A stretch of DNA of 33,473 nucleotides, taken from contig NVVL01000055.1 in the NCBI GenBank assembly GCA_002402195.1, positions 1 through 33,473 on the forward strand, written 5' to 3'. Shown in pieces: positions 7,506 through 15,896 of the stretch. Within the stretch, counting starts at the first letter, position 1; the number at the start of each line of letters is the position of its first letter. The notes under the pieces are model-generated. The model ran no database searches and had not been told where the DNA came from. It saw nothing but the letters and a program-made list of their open reading frames with translations. The translations under genes were made by a program, and so were the position numbers. This DNA comes from Rickettsiales bacterium. Its GTDB lineage: Bacteria > Pseudomonadota > Alphaproteobacteria > Rickettsiales > Rickettsiaceae.

Positions 7506-8241
7506 AGCTGAACACCAGTAGCACGTCGTCAGTGCCGGGCTCGTTCGCGTACTGCGCCATCAGCTCGGAAAGCTCAAGCAAACCACTGCACCGTGACGCC
7601 ACGGTCTCACTGACAGTGACCACAACTACATATCGGTCCAAATGCCCTCCGGTGTAGCCTTCGAGGCGCGCCTGAGTATTGTCAACCGCCCGCTGCTGCC
7701 GTGACGTGGTGTCTATGTATTTGCGTATGAACTCCTCTGCTACCCTCCCTCGTTGGGGGACCCCTGTGGGCAGCCTGTGGTCATACGACCAAGGAGACGG
7801 CGTCTTATCGGCTGCCCACCAGGCCTCGACACCTGCTGCCGTACAGGTGCAATTACGGGCTTGGGTGAAACGCTCCCATCCTCCTGCAGACCGAAAAGAC
7901 GTGAAGTCCCCTAGCGTCAGATAACTGAAGCTGTGGTCTCCCACTTCCCACCCACGCCATGACGGATCGTCGGGATCCGGCGGAATCAAACCAAATTGGG
8001 CCTCTACCCCCGCCCATCCGCGAGGAGCCGTGAACCCACGCAGTACGGGGTCATCAGATCTTCTGACCTGGCCATCGGTCATCAAAGAGAAGCAGTCGTA
8101 CGACCGTTGATCACACGGCCAGGCATGCCAGTAGTCAGAGTGGTTGGGATACAGAGCCTTACTCTCTTCGTTGAGTGGGGGGGAGAGCAGCTCCCAGTCC
8201 CCTACCTTCTTGACTAGGTTGAGATGGATGTCGCAACCCAC
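7495..8241 (-). CDS. MGCDIH-family phage protein of unknown function
   Basis: A 248-residue protein starting with GTG at 8241, sharing its first G with the preceding TAG. The N-terminal MGCDIHLNLVKKVGDW is the hallmark of a widespread phage family whose members all begin MGCDIH. The body is Trp/Tyr/Asp-rich with RGWAGVEAQFGLIPPDPDD and FIRKYID segments. The conserved Cys-Asp-His at the extreme N-terminus suggests a metal- or substrate-binding site exposed after Met removal, but no function is established to my knowledge. Confidence 0.75.
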   Translation of the reverse strand: MGCDIHLNLVKKVGDWELLSPPLNEESKALYPNHSDYWHAWPCDQRSYDCFSLMTDGQVRRSDDPVLRGFTAPRGWAGVEAQFGLIPPDPDDPSWRGWEVGDHSFSYLTLGDFTSFRSAGGWERFTQARNCTCTAAGVEAWWAADKTPSPWSYDHRLPTGVPQRGRVAEEFIRKYIDTTSRQQRAVDNTQARLEGYTGGHLDRYVVVVTVSETVASRCSGLLELSELMAQYANEPGTDDVLLVFSFDN

Positions 8242-8450
8242 TAGAGACTCCCCGTGCTGGCGTTATGCATTACTACCCTCATGCCCCCACGCACAAAGCA
8301 GTAGGGCAGGGCCACTCTCACACGCCGGGGGAGGCGGTATGGCCAGGTACCCGAAGTGGTCACGGGCCGGGGGACGGCTGGGTGGTCAGGGTGCCACGCC
8401 ATTACCGGAGCGGACCACAAAGCAATTTCGGCAGCTGCTACGCAGGGCAT
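8241..8450 (-). CDS. hypothetical protein, 69 residues, leaderless start
   Basis: A frame of 69 codons from ATG 8450 that ends on the base where the MGCDIH gene begins. It has no Shine-Dalgarno sequence, but a TTGCGC/TATAAG promoter ends 6 bases before the ATG, so it would be the first gene of a leaderless transcript. The product is Pro/Trp/Arg-rich (MAWHPDHPAVPRPV) without a recognisable domain. Promoter position and the exact junction with the next gene argue that it is translated. Confidence 0.55.
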   Translation of the reverse strand: MPCVAAAEIALWSAPVMAWHPDHPAVPRPVTTSGTWPYRLPRRVRVALPYCFVRGGMRVVMHNASTGSL

Positions 8451-8456
8451 GGGGTA

Positions 8457-8484
8457 CTTATAGCCCGTATATAATCGGGCGCAA
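8457..8484 (-). promoter_or_regulatory. sigma-70-like promoter at the ATG, with a palindrome in the spacer
   Basis: Minus strand: TTGCGC (8484-8479), 16-base spacer, TATAAG (8462-8457), then 6 bases and ATG 8450. The predicted start of transcription is the ATG itself. The spacer carries an inverted repeat, GCCCG...CGGGC (8463-8480, 8-base centre), a possible operator. The -10 region context GGCTATAAG resembles the plus-strand sites at 18033 and 32098. Confidence 0.6.
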
Positions 8485-8586
8485 GGCCTAAAGTTTCGTG
8501 CCTAGATGCCGCTGGTTAGGTTATGCAAGACATCAACACACGGATGCGTGTTATCGGGATGCGTATGCGCGCGCTAAGGGCGCGAA

Positions 8587-8817
8587 TCAAGCGGGATGAA
8601 GAAATCCGTCAGCAGCTACAACCGACGCATGCGTCTCCGCCGCTACCAGCGCCAACGCCTGTGTGCTAGCCCCACCGTGGTGACTTCCGTGACGCTTCTC
8701 GTACCCGTTGGGCACCTGAGCGACGGCCCACCGGTACGGGTGGGGCACGTGGGGGGCGTACCAGAACACGTAGCCTGGTAGCAGGGTATCGAGCATGTCG
8801 GTCTGTGTCGTGGTCAT
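8587..8817 (-). CDS. hypothetical protein, 76 residues
   Basis: From ATG 8817, 12 bases after the preceding stop. The first 40 residues are aromatic- and Pro-rich (LLPGYVFWYAPHVPHPYRWA), then there is a His/Gly stretch and an Ala-rich helix. It appears to be the last gene of the transcript starting at 9441. No family is recognised. A 48-codon plus-strand frame overlaps its end; I prefer the minus-strand gene. Confidence 0.6.
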   Translation of the reverse strand: MTTTQTDMLDTLLPGYVFWYAPHVPHPYRWAVAQVPNGYEKRHGSHHGGASTQALALVAAETHASVVAADGFLHPA

Positions 8818-8829
8818 GGGAGTTCGTCT

Positions 8830-9039
8830 CTAGCTGCTGTTGTTTCCGGCGCGTTTGAGCATCTCGCGGATCCTACCCGTAGACCCCCGGAGCGCCTCTA
8901 TCTCATCATCTGAAACCAACTCACCTCGCTCGACCTTGCCTGCGACATCGCGTAGAGCTGCAGCCAGTGCTGCGCGGCTAAGGTCACCTAGCTGCTCGAT
9001 GGCCTCGCCGATGAGGGCCCCTACGATTCCAAGCCCCAT
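8830..9039 (-). CDS. small helical protein, 69 residues
   Basis: ATG 9039 follows directly on the TAG of the lipoprotein gene (no intervening base). The N-terminus is mildly hydrophobic (GLGIVGALIGEAIEQLG), then charged helices (VERGELVSDDEIEALRG) follow. The hydrophobic part is short for a membrane span. The tight coupling suggests joint expression with the lipoprotein; function unknown. Confidence 0.6.
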   Translation of the reverse strand: MGLGIVGALIGEAIEQLGDLSRAALAAALRDVAGKVERGELVSDDEIEALRGSTGRIREMLKRAGNNSS

Positions 9040-9441
9040 CTACTCGGCCTCCTGGGCGGCGACAGACTGGATAAGCGCTACGACAGCCCGAAGCGCCGCC
9101 TCAAGGTCATTACGGGCTTGTTTGATTTCAGCGGGGCTAGCGTCGGTAGACACCGCTAGGTAGACGCCTAGTTGGGCTGCCCGCGCAGCCGCGAAAGCCC
9201 CATCGACTTCGTCAGGGTGGCTAGCGATAGGGCCGAGACAGTCGGTCAGTGCCTTGGTGCCGTCGTCCACGCGCGGGGCGCACGCGGATGCTCTGGCGTC
9301 GATGTGAGCTTTGACCGCTACGGCTCCCGCGTCGACCACCTCTTTGGCGATATGCCCTACACGAATGGCGTGGGACCGCTGGGTGCCCGCACACCCTGTG
9401 AAGGCGACGAGAGCGAAGACAATGTGCAGTGCGTGGTTCAT
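9040..9441 (-). CDS. putative lipoprotein, 133 residues
   Basis: The N-terminus has a short hydrophobic signal (HALHIVFALVAFTGC) with a lipobox-like FTG-C at residues 14-17, typical of proteins lipidated by the Lgt/LspA pathway. After the Cys the mature part is Ala-rich and helical (KEVVDAGAVAVKAHIDARAS, and DLEAALRAVVALIQSV at the end) with two further Cys residues. Phage lipoproteins can be o-spanins or superinfection-exclusion proteins. The length and absence of Pro-rich spanin features leave both open. A leaderless promoter (9450-9478) places this gene first in a short transcript with 8830-9039 and 8587-8817. Confidence 0.65.
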   Translation of the reverse strand: MNHALHIVFALVAFTGCAGTQRSHAIRVGHIAKEVVDAGAVAVKAHIDARASACAPRVDDGTKALTDCLGPIASHPDEVDGAFAAARAAQLGVYLAVSTDASPAEIKQARNDLEAALRAVVALIQSVAAQEAE

Positions 9442-9449
9442 GCAACCGA

Positions 9450-9478
9450 ACTATAAACGAGCCTTCCAGACGGTGCAA
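9450..9478 (-). promoter_or_regulatory. sigma-70-like promoter for the lipoprotein gene, leaderless
   Basis: Minus strand: TTGCAC (9478-9473), 17-base spacer, TATAGT (9455-9450), 8 bases, ATG 9441. The predicted transcript starts at or within one base of the ATG, and no ribosome binding site is present. The 38 bases between the RuvC-like stop and this ATG contain little else. Confidence 0.6.
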
Positions 9479-9479
9479 T

Positions 9480-10040
9480 TCACGCCTTGCCGCCGCCCCG
9501 ACCAAGCCTACAGGCCTCTGACACCCACAATCCGTCGGCCTCGTCCTCGGTAAACGGGGCATTAGTCCATCGGCGCTTAGCGGCGACAATAATCAGCGCC
9601 TTACTCGCAAGACGCCTCTCCGCCTTCACCTTGGTGGCTTTCACTTGAGCAATCTCGCTGGGCTCGGCGTATTCGTACGCCACCGACTTCAGCGTTGACC
9701 ACGCCACCGGCCACACGTCGATGCCGCGTGCGTGGCACTCAGCTAGGAGTAGTGCACGCCAGCCAGCGTATAGTTGAGACTGAGCAGTGGACGTGTGCTT
9801 CCACACCCACTCATAGGCTAACCGCTCAATTGTGGGGTACCCGTCTAGGATACGGCGTAGCTGTTGGGCGAAGGTGTGAGCACGAATCTGGTCCCTTCGG
9901 GGGCGGTCCTCGGCTTTCCGTCCTTCGTGGGGAGCTTTGTTACACCAATGACCAAAGGTGGCTATGTCGCCTGCAGCATCGATAAGACCAAACCCGGTAG
10001 TTAGTGCGGGGTCACAGCCGAAGATCGTGGGGGTTATCAT
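9480..10040 (-). CDS. RuvC-like Holliday junction resolvase
   Basis: A 186-residue RNase H-fold protein. The first catalytic Asp is in FGCDPALTTGFGLID (residue 9), the typical RuvC start. A second acidic position lies in LAYEWVWKHT, and the C-terminal acid pair is in TEDEADGLWV. RuvC family enzymes cut four-way junctions symmetrically; in phages they debranch replicating DNA before packaging. The start overlaps the SbcC-like stop by four bases (ATGA), joining it to the recombination operon. Confidence 0.82.
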   Translation of the reverse strand: MITPTIFGCDPALTTGFGLIDAAGDIATFGHWCNKAPHEGRKAEDRPRRDQIRAHTFAQQLRRILDGYPTIERLAYEWVWKHTSTAQSQLYAGWRALLLAECHARGIDVWPVAWSTLKSVAYEYAEPSEIAQVKATKVKAERRLASKALIIVAAKRRWTNAPFTEDEADGLWVSEACRLGRGGGKA

Positions 10041-11647
10041 CGTCTTCGATGTACCACGCCGTCTTCAACGTGATAGTGCATGTCGGGCCGTAGAGCCTCG
10101 ACCAAATCAGCTGAGTGCGAGATCACCACGACACACCGGCGCTCGCGTACTTCTGTCAGTGCCGACACCAACGCATCAACACCTTGCGTATCCAAGGCGT
10201 CGAAAGGCTCGTCACACCACACCGTGCTCTCGGCGTGGCCGCTAGCAGCGGCTTCCAGTTCACCTAGCGCCCAGGTGATAGCGACGTCTTGTCGCCGGCG
10301 CTCGCCCCGGGAACAACCCTTGTACCCGTGCCCTCCGCCAACGCCGGTGAACTCTACGCTGATTTCATCACTAGTTCCCCCGCCCTTGAGCTCTCGGGTT
10401 GGGCGTACACGCACTTGCACCCCTGGTGAGAACCGTTCCAGCCAATAGTTGGCAGAGATCTCTAGCCCTTCAAGAGCCTCAGCCAGCACATGGCTACGGA
10501 AGCCACGTAGGCCCAGGACTTGCTCCGCGGCCTCCAATACGGAGGTGTCAGCACACGCACTGTCTTCAGCTACTCGTAAGGTAGCTACGTGTTGGCCAGC
10601 ATCGTTGTTCTTGACGCTGGCCTCATCGATCTTGGTCTGAAGACGCGAGCAGCGTGCGTCGTACTCGCCATGTGCGCGTAGGTCGTCACGTGCGCATTCA
10701 GCCTTGCGGTTGGATACCTCCGCATTTTTCTGGTGCTTCTCTGCGTCGGACAGCCACTTTTTACCTTCCATAATCACCTCGTCACGCATCGCCGTGAGCT
10801 CGCGACGCTGCTCAACCAGCTCAGCGATGGTGTCCGGGCGATGGTTGTCGAAGGCTCTACCGCAAGCGTGACACTCAGCGTCACCCTCTGCCCCGATCTG
10901 ATTTCCCAGCAGTGCTATGCGCGCGCCCAAAGCAGAAGACTGCTCTCGGCACTTGGTTGCCTGTTCCCTCGTCACTTCCTCGTCATCGCGGGCTTCCTCC
11001 GCGTCGACTACAGCCGAAGTGACATTGCGAGCCACTACCTCTGGATCGCTTGTTGGAGCACCCTCACCAAGCTGGGCCTGCAAGATACTGAGCACCCCAG
11101 CCGCAGCGTGCTCTTGCTGCTGTGCAACATCCACCGCGTGCGTTGCAAGCTGGTGAGCGCTGCGGGCCGTAACGAGCTCCCCTCGTACTTGCTGAAGGGC
11201 AGCGTCAAACCGCTGTAGCCCCAACACTCCCTCAAGCATCTTCTTGCGTTCGGAGTCTGTTGCTCTCGTGAACGACACCACGTCGTCGAACGAGAGGACA
11301 CAACTGCGCATCCACAATTTGTGGTCCCCCCCGAGCTCGCGCTGTGCCCGTGTGGCGGTTTGGTACTCGGGTCCACCGTCAGTCTTAAACGTCATACGGC
11401 CACTTGCCGTACGTTTGCGCCGGTAGGTCACACCATCGTAAGTCTCGGTCACCAGCTCGCCTGGGCCGGCCCACAAGTCTGTGCCCCGTAGAGACTTTCC
11501 GAAGCGGCAAAGGCTAACGGCCTCCACGAGAGAGGACTTGCCAGAACCGTTGTCTCCGGTAATGACAACCAGACCTTGAGAGGGGAGTGCGATGTCAGTT
11601 GCTTTGTGTGTCGTCAGACCCTGGACTATCAGATTTTTGACTCTCAT
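10037..11647 (-). CDS. SbcC/Rad50-like ATPase (T4 gp46 type)
   Basis: A 536-residue SMC-like protein. Walker A is GDNGSGKSS at residues 31-39. Long coiled-coil-forming arms surround a zinc-hook-like CHAC at 259-262. The signature YKGCSRGERRRQD precedes Walker B (VWCDEPFDALD), and a VVVISHSADLV H-loop is present. With SbcD it forms the Mre11-Rad50-type nuclease that resects double-strand ends and hairpins. The arms are short, as in phage gp46 proteins rather than the ~1000-residue bacterial SbcC. A 138-residue gene separates it from the polymerase; SbcD lies upstream of the polymerase. Confidence 0.9.
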   Translation of the reverse strand: MRVKNLIVQGLTTHKATDIALPSQGLVVITGDNGSGKSSLVEAVSLCRFGKSLRGTDLWAGPGELVTETYDGVTYRRKRTASGRMTFKTDGGPEYQTATRAQRELGGDHKLWMRSCVLSFDDVVSFTRATDSERKKMLEGVLGLQRFDAALQQVRGELVTARSAHQLATHAVDVAQQQEHAAAGVLSILQAQLGEGAPTSDPEVVARNVTSAVVDAEEARDDEEVTREQATKCREQSSALGARIALLGNQIGAEGDAECHACGRAFDNHRPDTIAELVEQRRELTAMRDEVIMEGKKWLSDAEKHQKNAEVSNRKAECARDDLRAHGEYDARCSRLQTKIDEASVKNNDAGQHVATLRVAEDSACADTSVLEAAEQVLGLRGFRSHVLAEALEGLEISANYWLERFSPGVQVRVRPTRELKGGGTSDEISVEFTGVGGGHGYKGCSRGERRRQDVAITWALGELEAAASGHAESTVWCDEPFDALDTQGVDALVSALTEVRERRCVVVISHSADLVEALRPDMHYHVEDGVVHRRR

Positions 11648-12011
11648 CTCGGCCCCCTCGTTCAGCTAGTTCAGTGGCCTTGCTCTGCCACATCTCCGCT
11701 TCAGCCATAGTGATGCGCAGTTTCCTACGCGTACGGTCAAGCTCGCTCATGCCTGCCAGCGAGGCCTCCGGGACTTCTTTGCCGGCGATGACATAGACAT
11801 CGCTGATAGACATCAGAGATTCAAGGTCGTCTCGCAAACCGTTGGACAAGGCCATAGCGGCTTGGATGCGCCCGTTGAGCTCGGCCTTGTCTGAGTGGGG
11901 GGCTGCGGCTTCACGCTGCGTTACCCACTGCTCGATAGCCTGATTAATGCGCTCGCCTTGCCTTACGACGACTTTGGCGAGGTGGTTGAGTCGTTCTTGA
12001 TCGGTACTCAT
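11595..12011 (-). CDS. coiled-coil protein of unknown function
   Basis: A 138-residue hydrophilic, largely helical protein (EAELMWQ-type heptads, QSKATELAERGGRD) with an Asp/Ser-rich tail. It overlaps the polymerase stop by four bases and extends 53 bases into the SbcC-like gene, so it is embedded in the replication operon. A role as a polymerase- or SbcC-associated factor is possible, but no family is recognised. Confidence 0.6.
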   Translation of the reverse strand: MSTDQERLNHLAKVVVRQGERINQAIEQWVTQREAAAPHSDKAELNGRIQAAMALSNGLRDDLESLMSISDVYVIAGKEVPEASLAGMSELDRTRRKLRITMAEAEMWQSKATELAERGGRDESQKSDSPGSDDTQSN

Positions 12012-14713
12012 GCAGCCTCATGCAGCCAGGTGTCCCAGTCTTTCAATGCCCCCCACGTCTGGCCCACCTCGCAATCTACCGTCAACGGCACGCCATCGGC
12101 GTACCACTGGGTCATCAAGCGCTCGATAGCGGGGACGGCCTCGCGGAGTTGCGCGTCAGCGATCTCAAGGATAATGGAGTCGTGCACGGTCATCACGATT
12201 TTGCCGTCGATACCTTCGTCCCGAAGGTAGGCGTCAATGGCGTTGAGGCTAGCCATGCAGTAGTCAGACGCGGTCCCCTGAACAGGTGAGTTGTAGGCGC
12301 CATTCTCGGCGTTGCTTCTAGCTTTGGAGGCGTGGTCAGACGCACCCTCCATGGCGATGTCCCACAGATATCTGCGCCGTGCAGGCTTCCCGAGCCACCA
12401 CGTGGACGAGTACCCCCGCTGACGCACCGTGGACACGCACTGCTTGATCCACGCCTCCAGCACACGGAGCTTGCCGTAGATAGCCTTACGCATCGCCATG
12501 GCCTGCTCCACGGACGTCTTGGTGGCTTTAGCGAGCGTAACGTCACCCATCCCGTACAAGAGGCCGAAGTTGACCACCTTGGCTGCGCGGCGGATGTCGT
12601 CCATCAATTGCGCGCGCACGGGGTCGGTTTGCCACATCTCGTCGGTGGCCTTCTCAAACACAACGTCCCACGCAGTGGGGGCGATCATGGCAGCGGTCTC
12701 ATCGTGGTAGTCCCGCCCCTCTACGTAGATTTGCCTCATCACCGGATCCTTCGACAGCATTGCGGCCACGCGGAGCTCCAGTTGTGAGAAGTCAAACTGC
12801 ACCAGCTTGTACCCGAATGGTGCCGCAAAGACGTTCTTGATCTGCTTGGCGTACTCGCCCTTCGTTGGGATGGTCTGCATGTTCGGGTCCGTGCAGCTCG
12901 TGCGCCCAGTCGCGGCACCAGTGATGTTGAAGTTGCAGTGGATCCTACTATCCGAAGCCACATGTGGCGCAAGACCGTCCCCGTAGGTTCCCTGCAGCTT
13001 GGTGATGGTGCGGTGCTCCAACAGCAGCGGCACTATTGGGTGGTGGCCTTTCAGCTCTTTGAGCACTTCAGCGTCGGAGGACGGGGACCCTTTGGGGGTC
13101 CGTTTGACCACGGGCAGCTGCAAGTCTTCGAAAAGCAGCTTCTGGAGCTGGGGCGCCGATCTCACATTGAACCCCTCGGGAAAGTACTTGCTCGAATGGA
13201 CCGAGATCTCTATCGCCGTTTGTGTTTCACGCACTGCTAAGAAATCGCGGAACGCGTCGAGCGCGGGAACATCAACATAAATGCCGTTCCTTTCGATACG
13301 GCTGAACGTGCGTGTGGCCGGCTGGACCAACGCTTCCCATGCTAAGCGCACGTCTGGTGTACCGCACAACTCACGCCACAGGCCCCGCCAAACACGCCCC
13401 GTAGCCATGACGTCCCGAGCGCAATATCTGTGCAGCACGTCTCGCGGCATGAATGCGTAGGCGTACTTCTTGGGGTGGTGGTCCCACATGGCCACCGCGT
13501 GAGCGAACATTGCCCGGTCCCGGTCGGGGATGGTGGGCTCAGCCGCCACGAGGCCTGTAGCCAAGTCGAGTCGGGCCGGGTACAGGCAGTCAGGGCCCAG
13601 ATCTTTCTTCACCCTCCTACGATGTTTACGGATCAGCTTAACCGCGGCCTCCACATGGAAGTGTGCTTCGGCCTTGTGTCCGCCACAGCCAACCTGGTCG
13701 CTACACGCGTTTAGGTCCGCTTGCTGCGTGCAGTCCAGCATCCTGTGCAGCAGCTTGGTATCCACCATCTTGCCTTCACACTCAATGCCGAAATACTGCT
13801 CAAGCGCGACCACATCGAATTTGAAGTTGTGTCCCCCCAGGCCCACGCTAGGGTTCCTGAGCAGCTCCAGGAGCGGGCCGATAGCCTCGGTGTCTTTGCG
13901 CCGAGTAGACCATGTGTACGTCGTGTCGTTGTCCAGGCGTCCAGCTGAGATGCACAGCACAACGAAATCGTCGCTGTATGGGTCACCGTACGTTTCAACG
14001 TCTACGATCGCGCACCTGCTATCCGCTAGGTCTTCTATGGCAGCCCGGGCTTCCTCCTCGGTGCGAACCATAGTGGTTGAAGTTTCCCAGGGTGGCTGCT
14101 CAGGAGTGGCGGTCAGCGCCCACTTCAGGTCCTCCTGCCAGTTCCTCATCAACAGACGGTTGCCAAATGTGGGATTGAGTTTGGGGAGAAAGAACACCGG
14201 TATGGCCCGGCCGTTGAACCGCAGCCACTGATATCCGCGACGTACACGAGGGTACGTGCCACGACCGAACAGTGTCTGAAGCCCAGACTGTCCCATGATC
14301 AGTACGCGTTCAGGCTGGGAGGAGTCTAAAATTCCAGCCGTGAACGTCCGGCAAGCATCCGCGGCCTTGCGCGTCTGGGTATCGGTAGGCACCTTCTGCG
14401 GGCAACAACGTACAGCGTTGTCGTAGACAACTGGCCCGCTCCAATGTGCGGCCACCTGGCGTCTCACATACTTGCCCGACTTCGACCAGAAGGGTCTCCC
14501 CTTGCAATACTTGGCTTCGTCCGCGTGGGGGTACTCCCCAAGCACCAGCAACCCGCCGGCTTGACCATCTGCACTTGCCCCCACGAGCTGGGCTTTACTG
14601 TGCAGGTCGCAGCGAGCACAAGCGCTGGAGCGTTCCACACGCTCCTCTTCGTGGAGAAGGTCTTCTGGATCGCTTGTGGATGGGTTGTACAGTTTCAGTC
14701 GTGTCTCAGGCAT
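12008..14713 (-). CDS. DNA polymerase (family A) with N-terminal uracil-DNA glycosylase-like domain
   Basis: A 901-residue protein. Residues about 25-200 form a family-4/SPO1-type UDG domain: Cys32, Cys35, Cys103 or 104 and Cys121 are placed like the iron-sulphur ligands, with GEYPHADE and GRPFWSKSGK. The usual His-Pro motif is Asn-Pro (KLNPTFGNR, Asn180), so base excision may be lost. Residues about 235-450 are the 3'-5' exonuclease: VDVETYG (Exo I), GGHNFKFD (II), YCARD (III). The polymerase domain has motif A FDFSQLELR, motif B RRAAKVVNFGLLYG and motif C VMTVHDSI. It is the replicative enzyme; the 5' nuclease is encoded separately at 3256-4191. It overlaps SbcD by 8 bases. Confidence 0.95.
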   Translation of the reverse strand: MPETRLKLYNPSTSDPEDLLHEEERVERSSACARCDLHSKAQLVGASADGQAGGLLVLGEYPHADEAKYCKGRPFWSKSGKYVRRQVAAHWSGPVVYDNAVRCCPQKVPTDTQTRKAADACRTFTAGILDSSQPERVLIMGQSGLQTLFGRGTYPRVRRGYQWLRFNGRAIPVFFLPKLNPTFGNRLLMRNWQEDLKWALTATPEQPPWETSTTMVRTEEEARAAIEDLADSRCAIVDVETYGDPYSDDFVVLCISAGRLDNDTTYTWSTRRKDTEAIGPLLELLRNPSVGLGGHNFKFDVVALEQYFGIECEGKMVDTKLLHRMLDCTQQADLNACSDQVGCGGHKAEAHFHVEAAVKLIRKHRRRVKKDLGPDCLYPARLDLATGLVAAEPTIPDRDRAMFAHAVAMWDHHPKKYAYAFMPRDVLHRYCARDVMATGRVWRGLWRELCGTPDVRLAWEALVQPATRTFSRIERNGIYVDVPALDAFRDFLAVRETQTAIEISVHSSKYFPEGFNVRSAPQLQKLLFEDLQLPVVKRTPKGSPSSDAEVLKELKGHHPIVPLLLEHRTITKLQGTYGDGLAPHVASDSRIHCNFNITGAATGRTSCTDPNMQTIPTKGEYAKQIKNVFAAPFGYKLVQFDFSQLELRVAAMLSKDPVMRQIYVEGRDYHDETAAMIAPTAWDVVFEKATDEMWQTDPVRAQLMDDIRRAAKVVNFGLLYGMGDVTLAKATKTSVEQAMAMRKAIYGKLRVLEAWIKQCVSTVRQRGYSSTWWLGKPARRRYLWDIAMEGASDHASKARSNAENGAYNSPVQGTASDYCMASLNAIDAYLRDEGIDGKIVMTVHDSIILEIADAQLREAVPAIERLMTQWYADGVPLTVDCEVGQTWGALKDWDTWLHEAA

Positions 14714-15896
14714 CTTCGGCCTCCAACTTCAGCAGCCGCCGACAATGCTGATGCACACGCGCGAGGTCTGCTCCTTCAGGCAGTGGTGTCTCAGCGATGT
14801 AGTCAAACAACGCAGCCCCCAGGCTACTCAAGTCCGCCACGGACCCAACCGCTTGGGCGGCACGAGCTCGTACCTCTGCGGGTTGCTTGGAGGTCTTGAA
14901 CCCTCGTATCAGACTCTCAACTGAGAGTCTGTCGAGTATGAGTTTGCCACCCCACCACTCGTGAGCGGGTAACTGTGCGTGAACATAGAAATCGTGCCCG
15001 TATTTGGGGTCGGTTCGCACGTCCGTCTCGAACGCTGTGAGCTCCTTGATATCCGTGAACTTCATGAACCGTGGTCCCTTCATCACGGTGTCCGAGGTGA
15101 ACCCTTCCTGTGTGGTCCACCAAACCACTCGCCCGTACGGTTCCACACCGGGATTGTCGAAGCCTGTGGGTACCAGAGCACCTACCTGGCGCATGGTGAT
15201 TCCCCCGTGATTTTCAGACCAAGCACCATGCCAGTTCCCGGCCACGACGTTCGAGATAGAGTGCTCCAGGCATATTTTACGCAGCCGGTCGATGTGGATG
15301 CTGTCGTCAGCACCTCGCAACCATGGGGGGGTGCCCTTGTGTTCAAGACCTAGGTGCAGCACGAGCAGACGAGAACGGGGAGTACCCGCCAGCGAGGTGT
15401 CGTTGTAATCCGTCAGAGTAGGAGAAAGCGTCGTTAGGGCCTTCTCTACGGCTTCCGGAAGCCATTCACACGCGGGACCAGGTTGATAAGGTACCAACAC
15501 CACGTCACCCTGGTCTGCATCATGGAAACTACAGGGTTCGCACACCACAATCGCCCCCCGCATGCATTGTAGAGGGGCTAACGCCGTGTGTAACGGCGCA
15601 GTCGACGTCATGTCGTGGTTACCATTCAGCAGCACCATACGCGCCTTGTGGTCCCAAGCCGCCGACCACGTAATGGCGAGCTGTACTGCTGCGATGACCG
15701 CTGGTGTGGGTGTATCGGTATCAAACAGGTCTCCAGCAATAATGATCTTGTCCGCGCCATCACGCCAAGCAGATTGCACCGCCGCGCCGAGCACTCGCAC
15801 CGTGTCCCGTGCACGTTCATTCAGTCCGCCGATGTTGGGTCCCCCAAACAGCCGGTGATTGCCGACATGCACGTCGGCAATGATGGCGACTTTCAC
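14706..15896 (-). CDS. SbcD/Mre11-like nuclease (T4 gp47 type)
   Basis: A 396-residue metallophosphoesterase. GTG 15896 overlaps the RecA stop (GTGA) and puts the first motif at residue 8 (IIADVHVGN); the longer frame to 15983 is not needed. Further motifs are IAGDLFDTD, LNGNHDM, LHLGLEH and VAGNWHGAW, the last replacing the usual G-H-x-H. These residues bind two manganese ions in Mre11. It would work with the SbcC-like protein on DNA ends. A 10-bp perfect inverted repeat lies in the coding sequence at 14910-14931. Confidence 0.9.
   Translation of the reverse strand: MKVAIIADVHVGNHRLFGGPNIGGLNERARDTVRVLGAAVQSAWRDGADKIIIAGDLFDTDTPTPAVIAAVQLAITWSAAWDHKARMVLLNGNHDMTSTAPLHTALAPLQCMRGAIVVCEPCSFHDADQGDVVLVPYQPGPACEWLPEAVEKALTTLSPTLTDYNDTSLAGTPRSRLLVLHLGLEHKGTPPWLRGADDSIHIDRLRKICLEHSISNVVAGNWHGAWSENHGGITMRQVGALVPTGFDNPGVEPYGRVVWWTTQEGFTSDTVMKGPRFMKFTDIKELTAFETDVRTDPKYGHDFYVHAQLPAHEWWGGKLILDRLSVESLIRGFKTSKQPAEVRARAAQAVGSVADLSSLGAALFDYIAETPLPEGADLARVHQHCRRLLKLEAEDA
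14910..14931. repeat. perfect 10-bp inverted repeat inside the SbcD-like gene
   Basis: CAGACTCTCA at 14910-14919 is exactly complementary to 14922-14931, separated by two bases. It lies in the SbcD-like coding sequence. There is no adjacent T-run. As DNA it could extrude a cruciform or bind a dimeric protein; as RNA the two-base loop would be strained and the stem would lose its innermost pair. Confidence 0.75.

Noticed and set aside
8523..8669. Plus-strand frame of 48 codons with a basic helical start (MQDINTRMRVIGMRMRALRA)
   Set aside because: Overlaps the better supported minus-strand 76-residue gene and lacks a promoter with a usable -35; kept only as a possibility.
13530..14231. Plus-strand open frame of 233 codons
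   Set aside because: Antisense to the exonuclease and UDG part of the polymerase gene, low-complexity Ser/Arg-rich translation; an expected by-product of codon use.
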